A DNA stretch of 37,264 bases from positions 66,542-103,805 of the forward strand of contig LCBB01000001.1 of assembly GCA_000996895.1 (NCBI GenBank). The letters run 5' to 3'. This document shows positions 6,632 to 13,694 of the stretch, in pieces (within the stretch, counting starts at the first letter, position 1; the number at the start of each line of letters is the position of its first letter). The stretch comes from a candidate division WWE3 bacterium GW2011_GWC2_41_23 (GTDB lineage Bacteria; Patescibacteriota; WWE3; UBA101185; UBA10185). Made by a program: the position numbers and the translations under genes. A model generated the notes under the pieces. The model searched no databases. It was not told the DNA's origin and worked only from the letters and a program-made list of their open reading frames with translations.

Positions 6632-8544
6632 CCGTCTGCTCCTTGCTCGGGTTCTTGTCTGCCCACGAGTTTCAGAATGGAGTTTGGTAATGTTACTTTT
6701 AGTTCGGGTACGTACGGCGCACTGTTTTCCGACAGTTTTGCTATAGAGTATTGGTTATGTTCAAACTCCATTACCAAACCAAAATCTTTGATAAACCCGG
6801 GTTTAATGTATTCCAGGTCGGTGTTGTTCTGGGTTAGAATGCGTGTCATCACACCGCCATTTCTACCGTTGTTCACAAGTGATACCAACTGTAACCCAAG
6901 AGCCCGACCGGTTGCAGAAGGAATGTATCCCAAATTCGGATCGTCAGTTCCTTTTTGTACCGCGCCGAAATTGTCAGCAACCAACATTATCGTATTTCCA
7001 GTCTTCTTGAACCATTCAGTCCAATACTGTTGAAACACTGTTAGATACTGAAAATAGAAATTCAACAGGCGCACTGTATTCCCTGACTCAATTTCAAATG
7101 TCAGGGGCAATCCATCAATCTTTTTCTTATCTTCCCACCTTGAGAACTGATCCCGAACGATTTGGGTAGCTAGATCAATATCAGCAGTGTGCATTTCTTG
7201 CTGCTTTGCCATCCAAACTTTGGTCCTATCAGGCGCTTCAACATTAGGCATTACTGTGTAAGCGTCGGGTAGGTTCAAGGGCAAAACCGTCCCTCCAAAA
7301 TTCTTGCAGATTTTTGGAACCGCTTCGAACTGCGTAGCAGAAAGTGGAAGCCAAATGACGTTCTGCGTCACTTCAAACACTTCCTGCAGAGCTTTCGTGG
7401 TTTTACCTGTTTTGCTGGATCCAATATAAGCTACAGATGGCCGGACACGGTTGTCCAAAAAAACTACCTGTCCTTTGTTAAAACCGGCTACATAATTTCC
7501 GTTCCGGTCGCCAAACGACTTAAGTGAATCCGTAAATTTGGGTAGCACTTCAACAAGGTTGGATACGGAGTGCAGACACCATCGAGGTGGAGGAGAACTT
7601 CCCGGAATAAATGCCAGGAAAGCTGAACGAACATCACTGCCCGTTCTTAATTCCCATTTTCCCTTTTGCTTTGAAATTATTTTCGCCACATTAGAGAAAT
7701 CCGGTGGTTTTCCGTTTACATCCACTTCCGCTCTAAGAACCGCTGTCATGAACAAAACTGCGTCGCGATCGTTCACTGCAACTTTTTCAGCATGAACAAG
7801 CAAATCACCAAGTTCAATTATCTGGTATATATCGTCCGCTGTAATTACCCCTGCCCAAAAAGCATAAGCCTTTTTGTTGTGTGGCATTTCGTAGTACGTG
7901 TCATGCCATACTATGGACGAAGGAGCCGCGTACCATACAGGGTCCACGGAACCAGAAAGCAAATCCGCCGGTGTTTCCGACATGTCCATAACATTGCCGT
8001 CTATAACAGAACGGATCACATTCCCTAGCTGGCGGTATTTTACAATCTCACCGTCAAGGGCAATAGTGGGTTCGTGCTCTACCGGAATTACAACTTCTGC
8101 CGGTCCCCAAATAAGTACGTCGTGGCCGGTTAGTACCTGATTTTTACGCGGTAGCGCCCATTCCTGAACACTTGTCAAAAATTGGGTGCGGGCCTCGTTT
8201 GACACGGACTTTTCCCGTTCAATGTGATTCAGATACGCTCCCGGATCGCCACGAACAGCTCGTTCCAGAAACATAAAATCATCAGCATACTCTAAGGCTT
8301 CACGTAATTTAACAGGCACGCCGTTGTATAAACTCGGAGACTTGTGGTAAGCAATAGCTCTACTTATCGTGTCTTTGTAAATGCTTTTAACGATGGCTTC
8401 CTTATGGTCTCCGGGTCTAGCTTTAATGCCCAAAAGGTTCCTGGCTGAAGATTTTTCCAGCATAGTTTCCGTTGGGATCTTACGGATAATTTCTGGCAAC
8501 AGTTTCCGTTCTACTTTCGGAAGTTTAGGTCTTTTCTTGAACAT
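6598..8544 (-). CDS. VirB4/TraC-like secretion ATPase
   Basis: This 648-residue protein has the plan of VirB4-type ATPases. The N-terminal half lacks recognisable motifs. A RecA-like motor follows, with Walker A GSSKTGKTT (375-383), a Walker B-like TIMLVADNF (518-526) and ILTQNN (569-574) in the position of the VirB4 Gln motif. The residue after the Walker B Asp is Asn, not Glu, and the DExx signature is degenerate, so activity may be reduced. No membrane segment is present, as expected for a cytosolic motor. It follows leader L3 with GAAAAGGAG before the ATG and overlaps the wall hydrolase gene. The neighbours (VirB2-, VirB6-, VirB3-like) support the assignment; the sequence alone would also allow a TraG/HerA-like ATPase. 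Confidence 0.7.
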   Translation of the reverse strand: MFKKRPKLPKVERKLLPEIIRKIPTETMLEKSSARNLLGIKARPGDHKEAIVKSIYKDTISRAIAYHKSPSLYNGVPVKLREALEYADDFMFLERAVRGDPGAYLNHIEREKSVSNEARTQFLTSVQEWALPRKNQVLTGHDVLIWGPAEVVIPVEHEPTIALDGEIVKYRQLGNVIRSVIDGNVMDMSETPADLLSGSVDPVWYAAPSSIVWHDTYYEMPHNKKAYAFWAGVITADDIYQIIELGDLLVHAEKVAVNDRDAVLFMTAVLRAEVDVNGKPPDFSNVAKIISKQKGKWELRTGSDVRSAFLAFIPGSSPPPRWCLHSVSNLVEVLPKFTDSLKSFGDRNGNYVAGFNKGQVVFLDNRVRPSVAYIGSSKTGKTTKALQEVFEVTQNVIWLPLSATQFEAVPKICKNFGGTVLPLNLPDAYTVMPNVEAPDRTKVWMAKQQEMHTADIDLATQIVRDQFSRWEDKKKIDGLPLTFEIESGNTVRLLNFYFQYLTVFQQYWTEWFKKTGNTIMLVADNFGAVQKGTDDPNLGYIPSATGRALGLQLVSLVNNGRNGGVMTRILTQNNTDLEYIKPGFIKDFGLVMEFEHNQYSIAKLSENSAPYVPELKVTLPNSILKLVGRQEPEQGADGWTQETSSARS

Positions 8545-8640
8545 CGTTCTCTCCTTTTCTATAGGTGTGTTTGATTAGGTTTCATGCCTTTATTGGCGTG
8601 AGCACCGGAAAGACGTCTCAACTTAAACATCTTACCGGTA
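8545..8640 (-). promoter_or_regulatory. Cluster leader L3 (before the VirB4-like gene)
   Basis: On the minus strand hairpin 1 is closed by ACCGG/CCGGT (8639-8635 with 8608-8604) and extended inside by AAGA/TCTT. Hairpin 2 is CACGCC-AATAAA-GGCATG (8600-8583, one G-U pair). AAACCTAATCAAA and AAAAGGAG follow before the start codon at 8544. Confidence 0.65.
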
Positions 8641-8826
8641 CCCGCGCTTTGGCAAAAACCTTCTAATGTCCTCAAAAACTTTCTTATTGTGTTTGTCAAA
8701 GTGCTTTTCTTGCACAGTATGCAAGAAAAACCGGACATACTCTCTGCCCTTTTCAAACGTCTGCAATCACAGCCGCTTAAAAAGAGCCACAACAAGAAAG
8801 AGACGTGGCTATAATTTTGGTAAAAC
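8641..8826. other. Structured non-coding gap with an inverted pair of CACAACAAGAAAG elements
   Basis: No gene is seen here. The gap holds one element copy on the plus strand (8788-8800, in the loop of an AGCCAC/GTGGCT hairpin), a near-copy on the minus strand (8691-8679, CACAATAAGAAAG), and between them a perfect 10-bp hairpin TTTTCTTGCA/TGCAAGAAAA (8705-8729) with a 5-nt loop. GCACTTTGACAAA follows on the minus strand. Confidence 0.55.
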
Positions 8827-8864
8827 ATGAGAGGATAGAGACGGGATTTACCCTATCCTCTCAT
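8821..8864 (-). terminator. Terminator after the VirB3/PrgI-like gene
   Basis: A perfect 12-bp stem ATGAGAGGATAG/CTATCCTCTCAT (8827-8838 with 8853-8864) begins about 10 nt after the stop codon and is followed on the minus strand by GTTTTA. It ends the VirB2-VirB6-VirB3 block. Confidence 0.7.
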
Positions 8865-8873
8865 TTGTTGCGT

Positions 8874-9182
8874 TTACTTGTAGTAAGTTCTGTCTGACAA
8901 TTCCGTAACCGTGACCTCTTTCACATGCTTTTGGCTTGGTTTTACGTAGTCGCGGCGGTATGTGTGGTTTGCCCATAGTTTCTTAGCTAAAAGAAACAAA
9001 AGGAAACACGCTAACAAAATCGCGAAAACGAGGGCCAGGGGTTTCCAGAAAACATACAGAAGTAGCGATACTAACAAGTATGCTGTAAATGCAAGAACAA
9101 CCGAACTGTCTCCACGTGATTTATCAGGGAAAATATATTTCCACTTATTTAACTCAGTAGAGACATTGAAAGTTGTTTTCAA
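8874..9182 (-). CDS. VirB3/PrgI-like small membrane protein
   Basis: This 102-residue protein has two adjacent membrane segments (about 28-46 and 49-66) flanked by basic residues and a charged C-terminal tail. Size, topology and position between the VirB6-like and VirB4-like genes fit VirB3/PrgI proteins, which dock the VirB4 ATPase at the membrane. Similarity at the residue level is not strong enough to prove it. The start is TTG, overlapping the upstream stop as TTGA (9179-9182), with GGGAGG eight bases upstream, so it is translationally coupled to the VirB6-like gene. Confidence 0.6.
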   Translation of the reverse strand: MKTTFNVSTELNKWKYIFPDKSRGDSSVVLAFTAYLLVSLLLYVFWKPLALVFAILLACFLLFLLAKKLWANHTYRRDYVKPSQKHVKEVTVTELSDRTYYK

Positions 9183-10651
9183 GATTTTCCTCCCTTCTTA
9201 CCGACCAAACGTAAAAGATCCGCGGGGTCTACATCGGGAAACAAAGTTTCTGCAGCTCTTTCGGCTACACCTTGCGCCTTGCTAAGTAGAACCTCTTTAG
9301 GATCGGCGTCGGAGTTTGATATCTCTTCGGCCACGTTGCTGACAAATTTAGCAGCTTTGCCACCAACAACTAATTTGGGTTCGTGTGTAACTGCACCCGC
9401 AAGTGTAAGCACATCTCCAGCCTTCTTGAGAAGCTTAAGACGGTTGCTTTCCTTAACTGATTGGGGGTGTTTTTCATCCTCGGGCGCCAGGCTGTCGTTT
9501 TCCGTTTTCCTTGAACTAGCTTTACCGGAAAATCGGATTGTATTTGCATCTATGGTTTCGGGATTGTCATGTATTTCTGAAATCTCGGGCATTGATGCAT
9601 GACTTAAATCGTCATTTTCCCTGTGCTCTGAATTAGTAATATGTATTACATCATCTTGATTGAGCACAGCATCTTCCAATAAACCACTCGGAAGGTAATA
9701 AACCGGGGAAGGACTGTCCGGCCCTTTGGGACCATTAGGTCTTCCCGTGCTACCATAAAAACCATCGTCTCCGGATCCGGACACATCGATTTCTCCTTCT
9801 TCGTATGTGTCTTCTTTGTGCCGAATGAGAACCGGAAGTGCCATCAGATATTCCCAATCTATCTTTTTGTTCCTTGCTGCTGCCACTTTCTCACGTGACG
9901 GAGAAGGAACTAATGACGCAGCCAACCAAGGCAAACCTATGTAGCAAGCTAAAACCAAAAACAATGTGCCGGCCGTATAGAATGCGCTGGTAAAAACTGC
10001 GACAAACGACATATCCCAGGTCGGGTAATAAGTTCCTATCAATGTAACAAAAGTGTCATACATTGCGAGAAACAAACCCCACCCCAAGATTTGGGATGCA
10101 ACGAAGACCACTCCCTTGAAACTACTTGAAGCAATCGAGGTTGCTACTGCAATTATCGCTGCTACAAGCATTACTATTTCCCAAAATGCACTTATCAACG
10201 GAAGCATAAGAGTAAAACTAACGCCCCAGGCAACCGTAGATAATTCGAGCGGATCTGAAGACAGTTTCCAGTGAAGGGCACCAAACACCTTATCCAAACT
10301 CAGGTCTGAAGGCATGATACTTTGACCAAAGATCGTAGCAATGGGTATGTATATCAGCAACAGACCGGCAGTAATAAGAAGTGTAACACCCGTCAGTACA
10401 ACACCACCAAATATAGGTTGCCCTGCTTCCCAATTGGAAAGAAGTCCCCAAAGGGTAACAAGAACGGCTGACGCAGCCAAAAGCCCTATTATGGGTCCGA
10501 TCTGCGTCTCTAAAACAGGAGCGTCAACATGGAGAAAAAACTTTTCTCTCCAGTCGAACAGCTGCTCCATGTTAGTTGGAACGTCGCATCCGGTCAGCAG
10601 CAGGCTGCTCACCAGTGCGATGAGCGATACTCCTGCACGCCTGGCAGTCAT
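9179..10651 (-). CDS. VirB6/TrbL-like polytopic membrane lipoprotein
   Basis: This 490-residue protein has an N-terminal lipoprotein signal with lipobox LLTGC (C22). About five membrane segments follow (52-70, 80-105, 141-170, 178-200 and 214-245). A long soluble C-terminus is rich in Gly, Ser, Asp and Pro (about 285-400) and ends in a helical tail (DLLRLVGKKGGKS). Topology and position fit the channel component VirB6/TrbL of type IV secretion systems. A lipobox on a VirB6-like protein is not usual and would tether its N-terminus outside in a one-membrane cell. It starts one base after the VirB2-like stop and overlaps the next gene by 4 nt, so the three genes form one tight operon. Confidence 0.65.
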   Translation of the reverse strand: MTARRAGVSLIALVSSLLLTGCDVPTNMEQLFDWREKFFLHVDAPVLETQIGPIIGLLAASAVLVTLWGLLSNWEAGQPIFGGVVLTGVTLLITAGLLLIYIPIATIFGQSIMPSDLSLDKVFGALHWKLSSDPLELSTVAWGVSFTLMLPLISAFWEIVMLVAAIIAVATSIASSSFKGVVFVASQILGWGLFLAMYDTFVTLIGTYYPTWDMSFVAVFTSAFYTAGTLFLVLACYIGLPWLAASLVPSPSREKVAAARNKKIDWEYLMALPVLIRHKEDTYEEGEIDVSGSGDDGFYGSTGRPNGPKGPDSPSPVYYLPSGLLEDAVLNQDDVIHITNSEHRENDDLSHASMPEISEIHDNPETIDANTIRFSGKASSRKTENDSLAPEDEKHPQSVKESNRLKLLKKAGDVLTLAGAVTHEPKLVVGGKAAKFVSNVAEEISNSDADPKEVLLSKAQGVAERAAETLFPDVDPADLLRLVGKKGGKS

Positions 10652-10652
10652 G

Positions 10653-10913
10653 TTAACCGCCCAGGGGTTCTGTCAGAATGGTCGTGATCCAACTACCGAC
10701 CGTGGTGATGATAATTCTGTCGCCCTTAAAATCGGTCGCAGCCCATATAACGAGACCTGCCCCGACCAATACTCCAGCGATCGACAGAAGTACCGGGCCG
10801 ATTTCAGCATCGCCTTTCAAAACCTTGATAAGCTTGACCATGCCGAAGATAACCAGGAAAGCTGCAAACACCAGGACGCCCAAGTATACTAAGTTATCAA
10901 CGAATGTGTTCAT
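10653..10913 (-). CDS. VirB2-like two-helix membrane protein (pilin candidate)
   Basis: This 86-residue protein has two membrane helices (about 9-31 and 41-60) separated by a short polar loop (KGDAEIGP), then an amphipathic C-terminus. This is the plan of mature VirB2/TrbC pilins, though the long cleavable signal of the Gram-negative pilins is missing. It is the first gene of the VirB2-VirB6-VirB3 operon, with Shine-Dalgarno CGGAGG before the ATG. The leader L4 lies about 75 nt further upstream, with a small overlapping ORF between. Function is inferred from order and topology. Confidence 0.55.
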   Translation of the reverse strand: MNTFVDNLVYLGVLVFAAFLVIFGMVKLIKVLKGDAEIGPVLLSIAGVLVGAGLVIWAATDFKGDRIIITTVGSWITTILTEPLGG

Positions 10914-10986
10914 TTCTATCCTCCGATTCTTTTGAGTTGGGTGCGTTAGTCGAAAAAACTGTAGTGCAAGGAATACCTTCCTTCAA
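10897..10986 (-). CDS. Possible 29-residue leader ORF overlapping the VirB2-like start
   Basis: The strong AAAGGAG of leader L4 is not next to the VirB2-like ATG. Instead, 7 nt after it a TTG opens a 29-codon frame (MKEGIPCTTVFSTNAPNSKE...) that ends 17 nt inside the VirB2-like gene. It has no recognisable family. It could be a leader peptide that couples or gates translation of the operon, or the remains of a gene once attached to L4. A chance ORF is possible. Confidence 0.3.
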   Translation of the reverse strand: MKEGIPCTTVFSTNAPNSKESEDRNEHIR

Positions 10987-11070
10987 TGCTTTTCTCCTTT
11001 CGCTTAGTTTGTGTGCTCCTTATTGAGCAGGCACCTCCGGGCGCTCTATAACATAAAAAGCCCGAAGGTA
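10987..11070 (-). promoter_or_regulatory. Cluster leader L4 (before the VirB2-VirB6-VirB3 operon)
   Basis: On the minus strand hairpin 1 is a 10-bp stem ACCTTCGGGC/GCCCGGAGGT with one G-U pair (11069-11060 with 11042-11033). Hairpin 2 is TGCTC-AATAAG-GAGCA (11029-11014). AAACTAA (11010-11004) and AAAGGAG follow. Of the five leaders this has the clearest match to all parts of the pattern. Confidence 0.65.
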
Positions 11071-11161
11071 CCGCTCAAAGAAACACGTATCTCTTTCTTG
11101 TTGTGTTTTTAAAGTGCCGCAGGATCAAATAATATTCCCGTTACCAAGATAAAATGGAATG
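11071..11161. other. Non-coding gap with a minus-strand CACAACAAGAAAG element
   Basis: No gene is seen. On the minus strand, GCACTTTAAAAA runs into the element CACAACAAGAAAG (11105-11093). An AAACAC/GTGTTT helix encloses it. The same element occurs on the plus strand at 5179 and 8788. Confidence 0.5.
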
Positions 11162-11189
11162 GAGAGAGCTCTCCGAAAAAAGCTCTCTC
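11162..11189 (-). terminator. Stem-loop after the DUF1232-like gene
   Basis: A 9-bp stem GAGAGAGCT/AGCTCTCTC (11162-11170 with 11181-11189) starts 6 nt past the stop. A clean U-tract is missing (CATTCCATTTT follows), as at 5213. Confidence 0.5.
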
Positions 11190-11195
11190 GCAAAT

Positions 11196-11546
11196 CTATT
11201 CGACGTCGTGCCAATCACCATCAATCGTGTTATCACCTTTACCTTTTTTACCATGAAGCTCCTCCTCAGAAATGCGTTTTCTCAATTCGCTCACAACATT
11301 CCTGGGTGAAAGTTCGATGAAAAGGTAACTGCTGATGAAGATAGCAAGTGCGTCGTCTACAGGTCCGGGTGCGATATCGGGAAAGATAAGCCATAAAAGC
11401 CCAAAAACCGGTAGAAGCTTGAGTATAAACGGAACACGCTTGTCTCCCATTAATCTCATAACTAACCGGAAATTCTGGCTCAGGTCTTCGAAAATACCCG
11501 ATCTTTTTACCGGATTTTTCCCCTTATATCCTTGATCCTCGCCCAT
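11196..11546 (-). CDS. DUF1232-like small membrane protein, first gene of the cluster
   Basis: This 116-residue protein has two hydrophobic stretches (about 40-56 and 63-78) with the pattern GDKRVPFILKLLP...WLIFPDIAPGPVDDALAIFI. It resembles the DUF1232 (YkvA-like) family, in which a Pro/Asp-rich turn links two helices (family role unknown). The ends are charged and soluble. It has a strong Shine-Dalgarno AAGGAGG 4 nt before the ATG and lies after leader L5. It is first in the direction of transcription of the secretion-like cluster and shares the cluster leader, so it is probably part of the same system. Confidence 0.6.
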   Translation of the reverse strand: MGEDQGYKGKNPVKRSGIFEDLSQNFRLVMRLMGDKRVPFILKLLPVFGLLWLIFPDIAPGPVDDALAIFISSYLFIELSPRNVVSELRKRISEEELHGKKGKGDNTIDGDWHDVE

Positions 11547-11640
11547 ACTTCCTCCTTTTTCTCGTGCATTTAGTTAGTTTGAGCTCTTTATTTGAGCCGA
11601 AGCCCCGAATAGTTTTGTGTGTACAAGACCATACGGCGAT
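11547..11640 (-). promoter_or_regulatory. Cluster leader L5 (before the DUF1232-like gene)
   Basis: On the minus strand hairpin 1 pairs CCGTATGGT with ACTATTCGG (11636-11628 with 11613-11605, one mismatch and one G-U). Hairpin 2 is GCTC-AAATAAA-GAGC (11597-11583). AAACTAA (11580-11574) and AAAAAGGAGG follow before the ATG at 11546. Confidence 0.6.
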
Positions 11641-11659
11641 GCGGCTTAAAATTAAGGAT

Positions 11660-11680
11660 GTCTATAATCTATAAATAGAC
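11660..11680. promoter_or_regulatory. Inverted repeat upstream of leader L5
   Basis: A 21-bp inverted repeat has arms GTCTAT and ATAGAC around ATAATCTAT-type sequence, just upstream of leader L5. It could bind a dimeric regulator or overlap a second, nearer promoter. Confidence 0.3.
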
Positions 11681-11877
11681 CTATAACTATTGTATTAAAC
11701 TAGTACTTTCTCTCCGTAAAATAGAATTTTTAATTAACATTGAAATGTGTTATTTACCTGCGCGCTTGGCTCAGCATCGATATTATGTAAACTAACCTAG
11801 TTTTTGCCATACCCTCTCTTTTTCACTACTAAACTATGGGTTATTATTGATATAACGCCATATCCTATAATTGTGTA

Positions 11878-11906
11878 TATTTAACACCACAGATTTTTTT
11901 TGTCAA
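11878..11906 (-). promoter_or_regulatory. Likely main promoter of the secretion-like cluster
   Basis: On the minus strand TTGACA (11906-11901), a 17-bp spacer and TAAATA (11883-11878) give a near-consensus promoter. The transcript would begin near 11871 and carry about 325 nt before the first start codon at 11546. Apart from the inverted repeat at 11660 and leader L5, the 11641-11877 stretch is AT-rich and I see no gene in it. Confidence 0.5.
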
Positions 11907-11937
11907 TAAAGGAAAAACCTACCGTTATGAATCTGTT

Positions 11938-12513
11938 TTACGCTATCGGAAACGGCTGCGTGTTTGTTCCGACTAAAGGCAAAAGTAGCGTTATCACAAA
12001 ATAAACAATAAATGTAATGAGCACGATCTTTAACAAAATTAACGCAATTATTCCCCAAACCGGACTGCCCACCCTAATTACCCTAGTGCTCAAGAACCTA
12101 TCGTGCCAGGTCAGATCTTCCTTTTTTCTAAACGCCCAAAGATAACCTAATCCGAAAAAGCTGGAGGATAGCGCATATCCTGCGGTCATTCTCCAAAACG
12201 CGGTCGTCTTGTCCATATATGAGCCATTTTCGTCCACTATTCTCAGCCTGAATAATAGTTTACCGATTGTCCCTCCAAATTTATGTGTAAAATACCAGGA
12301 ATAGAAAAACATCAGGATAGGGATCAAAAATAAAATGGAAAAGGGCAGGACGACGGACAGCGCACTCCATGTTGAAGGAGATGCAAAATATCCTTTCACC
12401 GCATTAAACGTTACGAGAAGAAACGGAATCAATACAACCAGCATACTTATTAAACAATCCAACGCGTAAGCAAAATATCTTCTTACGATTCCTGCCGTTT
12501 TATATTTGTCCAT
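11938..12513 (-). CDS. RDD-family membrane protein
   Basis: This 191-residue protein belongs to the RDD family, whose members are small polytopic membrane proteins, some linked to ion or solute transport. The N-terminal GIVRRYFAYALDCLI segment carries the family Arg and Asp, and GGTIGKLLFRLRIVDENG with a later LTWHDRFLSTRVI completes the family pattern. Four membrane helices are visible. I chose ATG 12513 because GGAGG lies 6 nt upstream; a longer frame to 12555 lacks such a site. The start lies inside the end of the preceding membrane-protein gene (14-nt overlap), so the two are coupled. Confidence 0.8.
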   Translation of the reverse strand: MDKYKTAGIVRRYFAYALDCLISMLVVLIPFLLVTFNAVKGYFASPSTWSALSVVLPFSILFLIPILMFFYSWYFTHKFGGTIGKLLFRLRIVDENGSYMDKTTAFWRMTAGYALSSSFFGLGYLWAFRKKEDLTWHDRFLSTRVIRVGSPVWGIIALILLKIVLITFIVYFVITLLLPLVGTNTQPFPIA

Positions 12514-13609
12514 TTGATTCCTCCGGTTTGTACATAAATGCCACTGGATCCACATCAGGCTTTATTTCAAAAGATTCTTTGGTGAATAAGAAAAGATGGG
12601 TCCAGGAAAAACCGGACACGGTACGAACGTAAGGAGTAGAAACCAAAATAGTAGCTAATCCGATTACGCCTGCCAGAAATCCGATCAAACCAATTATAAA
12701 AAATGAAGCTTCCTGGTTTACTAAAAACGCCGTGATACCTCCCAGCAATAAGGTGGGTAGAAAAACAATGAGCGTGAAAATCGGCAAAACAAACATTAAC
12801 GCAAAAAATAGTTTTAAACTCTTTCCTGGTCTTGTTTTGTAGTACTTCCACCCAAGATTAAATGTTGCTTTCGTAGGTACGTTATCGGCAATAATGCTCC
12901 TAAGTGCGAACTCGCCGACAAAGTACAATCGGATATTATAGATAAGAACCCAAACTAACGCTATTAACCCGGCTACCCCCAAAATACCTATTAAAACGGA
13001 GCCTAATCGCCAAACTACTACGGTAGCAAAACCTCCGCCGATTATTAAAAAAGGAATTAACGATAACAATCTTTTATATATAAAGTAGATTGCCAGCTTT
13101 AAGTACCTTTTCCAGTTTCCTTTACCCGCATTACCAAGGTCTTTGAAATCATAAGCTTCCGAATTACACGCCTTTAAAAGACCTGAGTAAAGTCCGCCGC
13201 TTGCCCAAACACTTGTTAAGAAGGAAACTATTGACCAGAAAATAATTACCAATAGAGCTAGCATAAAAATAGTCACGGCAGCACTGTTAAAATTCTTTGG
13301 AAGTAAACTTGAAACAGAAGGCATCGCTTCCACTCTCTCTTGTGCTATACCCAAAACCTTATTCACATTATTGTCAGTAACGACATTCTCGGGCGACAAA
13401 TTATATTTTCCTTCGAGGGAAGGTAATTTGTTAGCTGGGTTGGTTTCAATTTGAGGCGTTTCTTTCTGAGAGCTTTTTTCGATACCACTGCTTACGTTCG
13501 AAGCATTAAAACTAAAACCTCCGCCCACCAACATCACCAAAATCCAAAGCATCTTATGCTTCCACGCAAGCTTAAACGACTCCCTAATGTTCGAGAATGT
13601 TGAATACAT
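12500..13609 (-). CDS. Polytopic membrane protein of unknown function
   Basis: This 369-residue protein has about six membrane segments (roughly 18-38, 108-132, 160-180, 188-222, 262-292 and 298-325). After the first there is an extracytoplasmic loop of about 70 residues rich in Ser, Asn and Glu. It is similar in plan to the DUF7544/glycerophosphodiesterase-membrane-domain type of proteins, but I cannot assign it. The open frame extends upstream to 14005 across hisS; I chose ATG 13609 (MYSTFSNIRESFKLAW) because the extension lies antisense to hisS and looks unlike a protein. No Shine-Dalgarno is seen. It is followed by the RDD gene with overlap. Confidence 0.75.
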   Translation of the reverse strand: MYSTFSNIRESFKLAWKHKMLWILVMLVGGGFSFNASNVSSGIEKSSQKETPQIETNPANKLPSLEGKYNLSPENVVTDNNVNKVLGIAQERVEAMPSVSSLLPKNFNSAAVTIFMLALLVIIFWSIVSFLTSVWASGGLYSGLLKACNSEAYDFKDLGNAGKGNWKRYLKLAIYFIYKRLLSLIPFLIIGGGFATVVVWRLGSVLIGILGVAGLIALVWVLIYNIRLYFVGEFALRSIIADNVPTKATFNLGWKYYKTRPGKSLKLFFALMFVLPIFTLIVFLPTLLLGGITAFLVNQEASFFIIGLIGFLAGVIGLATILVSTPYVRTVSGFSWTHLFLFTKESFEIKPDVDPVAFMYKPEESNGQI

Positions 13610-13679
13610 AAGTAAATTGTAGATACGCTTAAAAATAAATACAAGGACCAAACGACTTCCTACCCCGCCCCACCTATTG

Positions 13680-13685
13680 TAGAAT
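13680..13685 (+). promoter_or_regulatory. -10 box of hisS (leaderless start)
   Basis: TAGAAT ends 9 nt before the hisS ATG and no Shine-Dalgarno is present. The -35 region is poor. The transcript should start at or within a few bases of the start codon. Confidence 0.45.
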
Positions 13686-13694
13686 AAACACAGT

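Noticed and set aside
8559-8828. 89-residue minus-strand frame in the gap before the VirB4-like gene
   Set aside because: It runs through leader L3 and several hairpins, with no ribosome site and no protein-like pattern.
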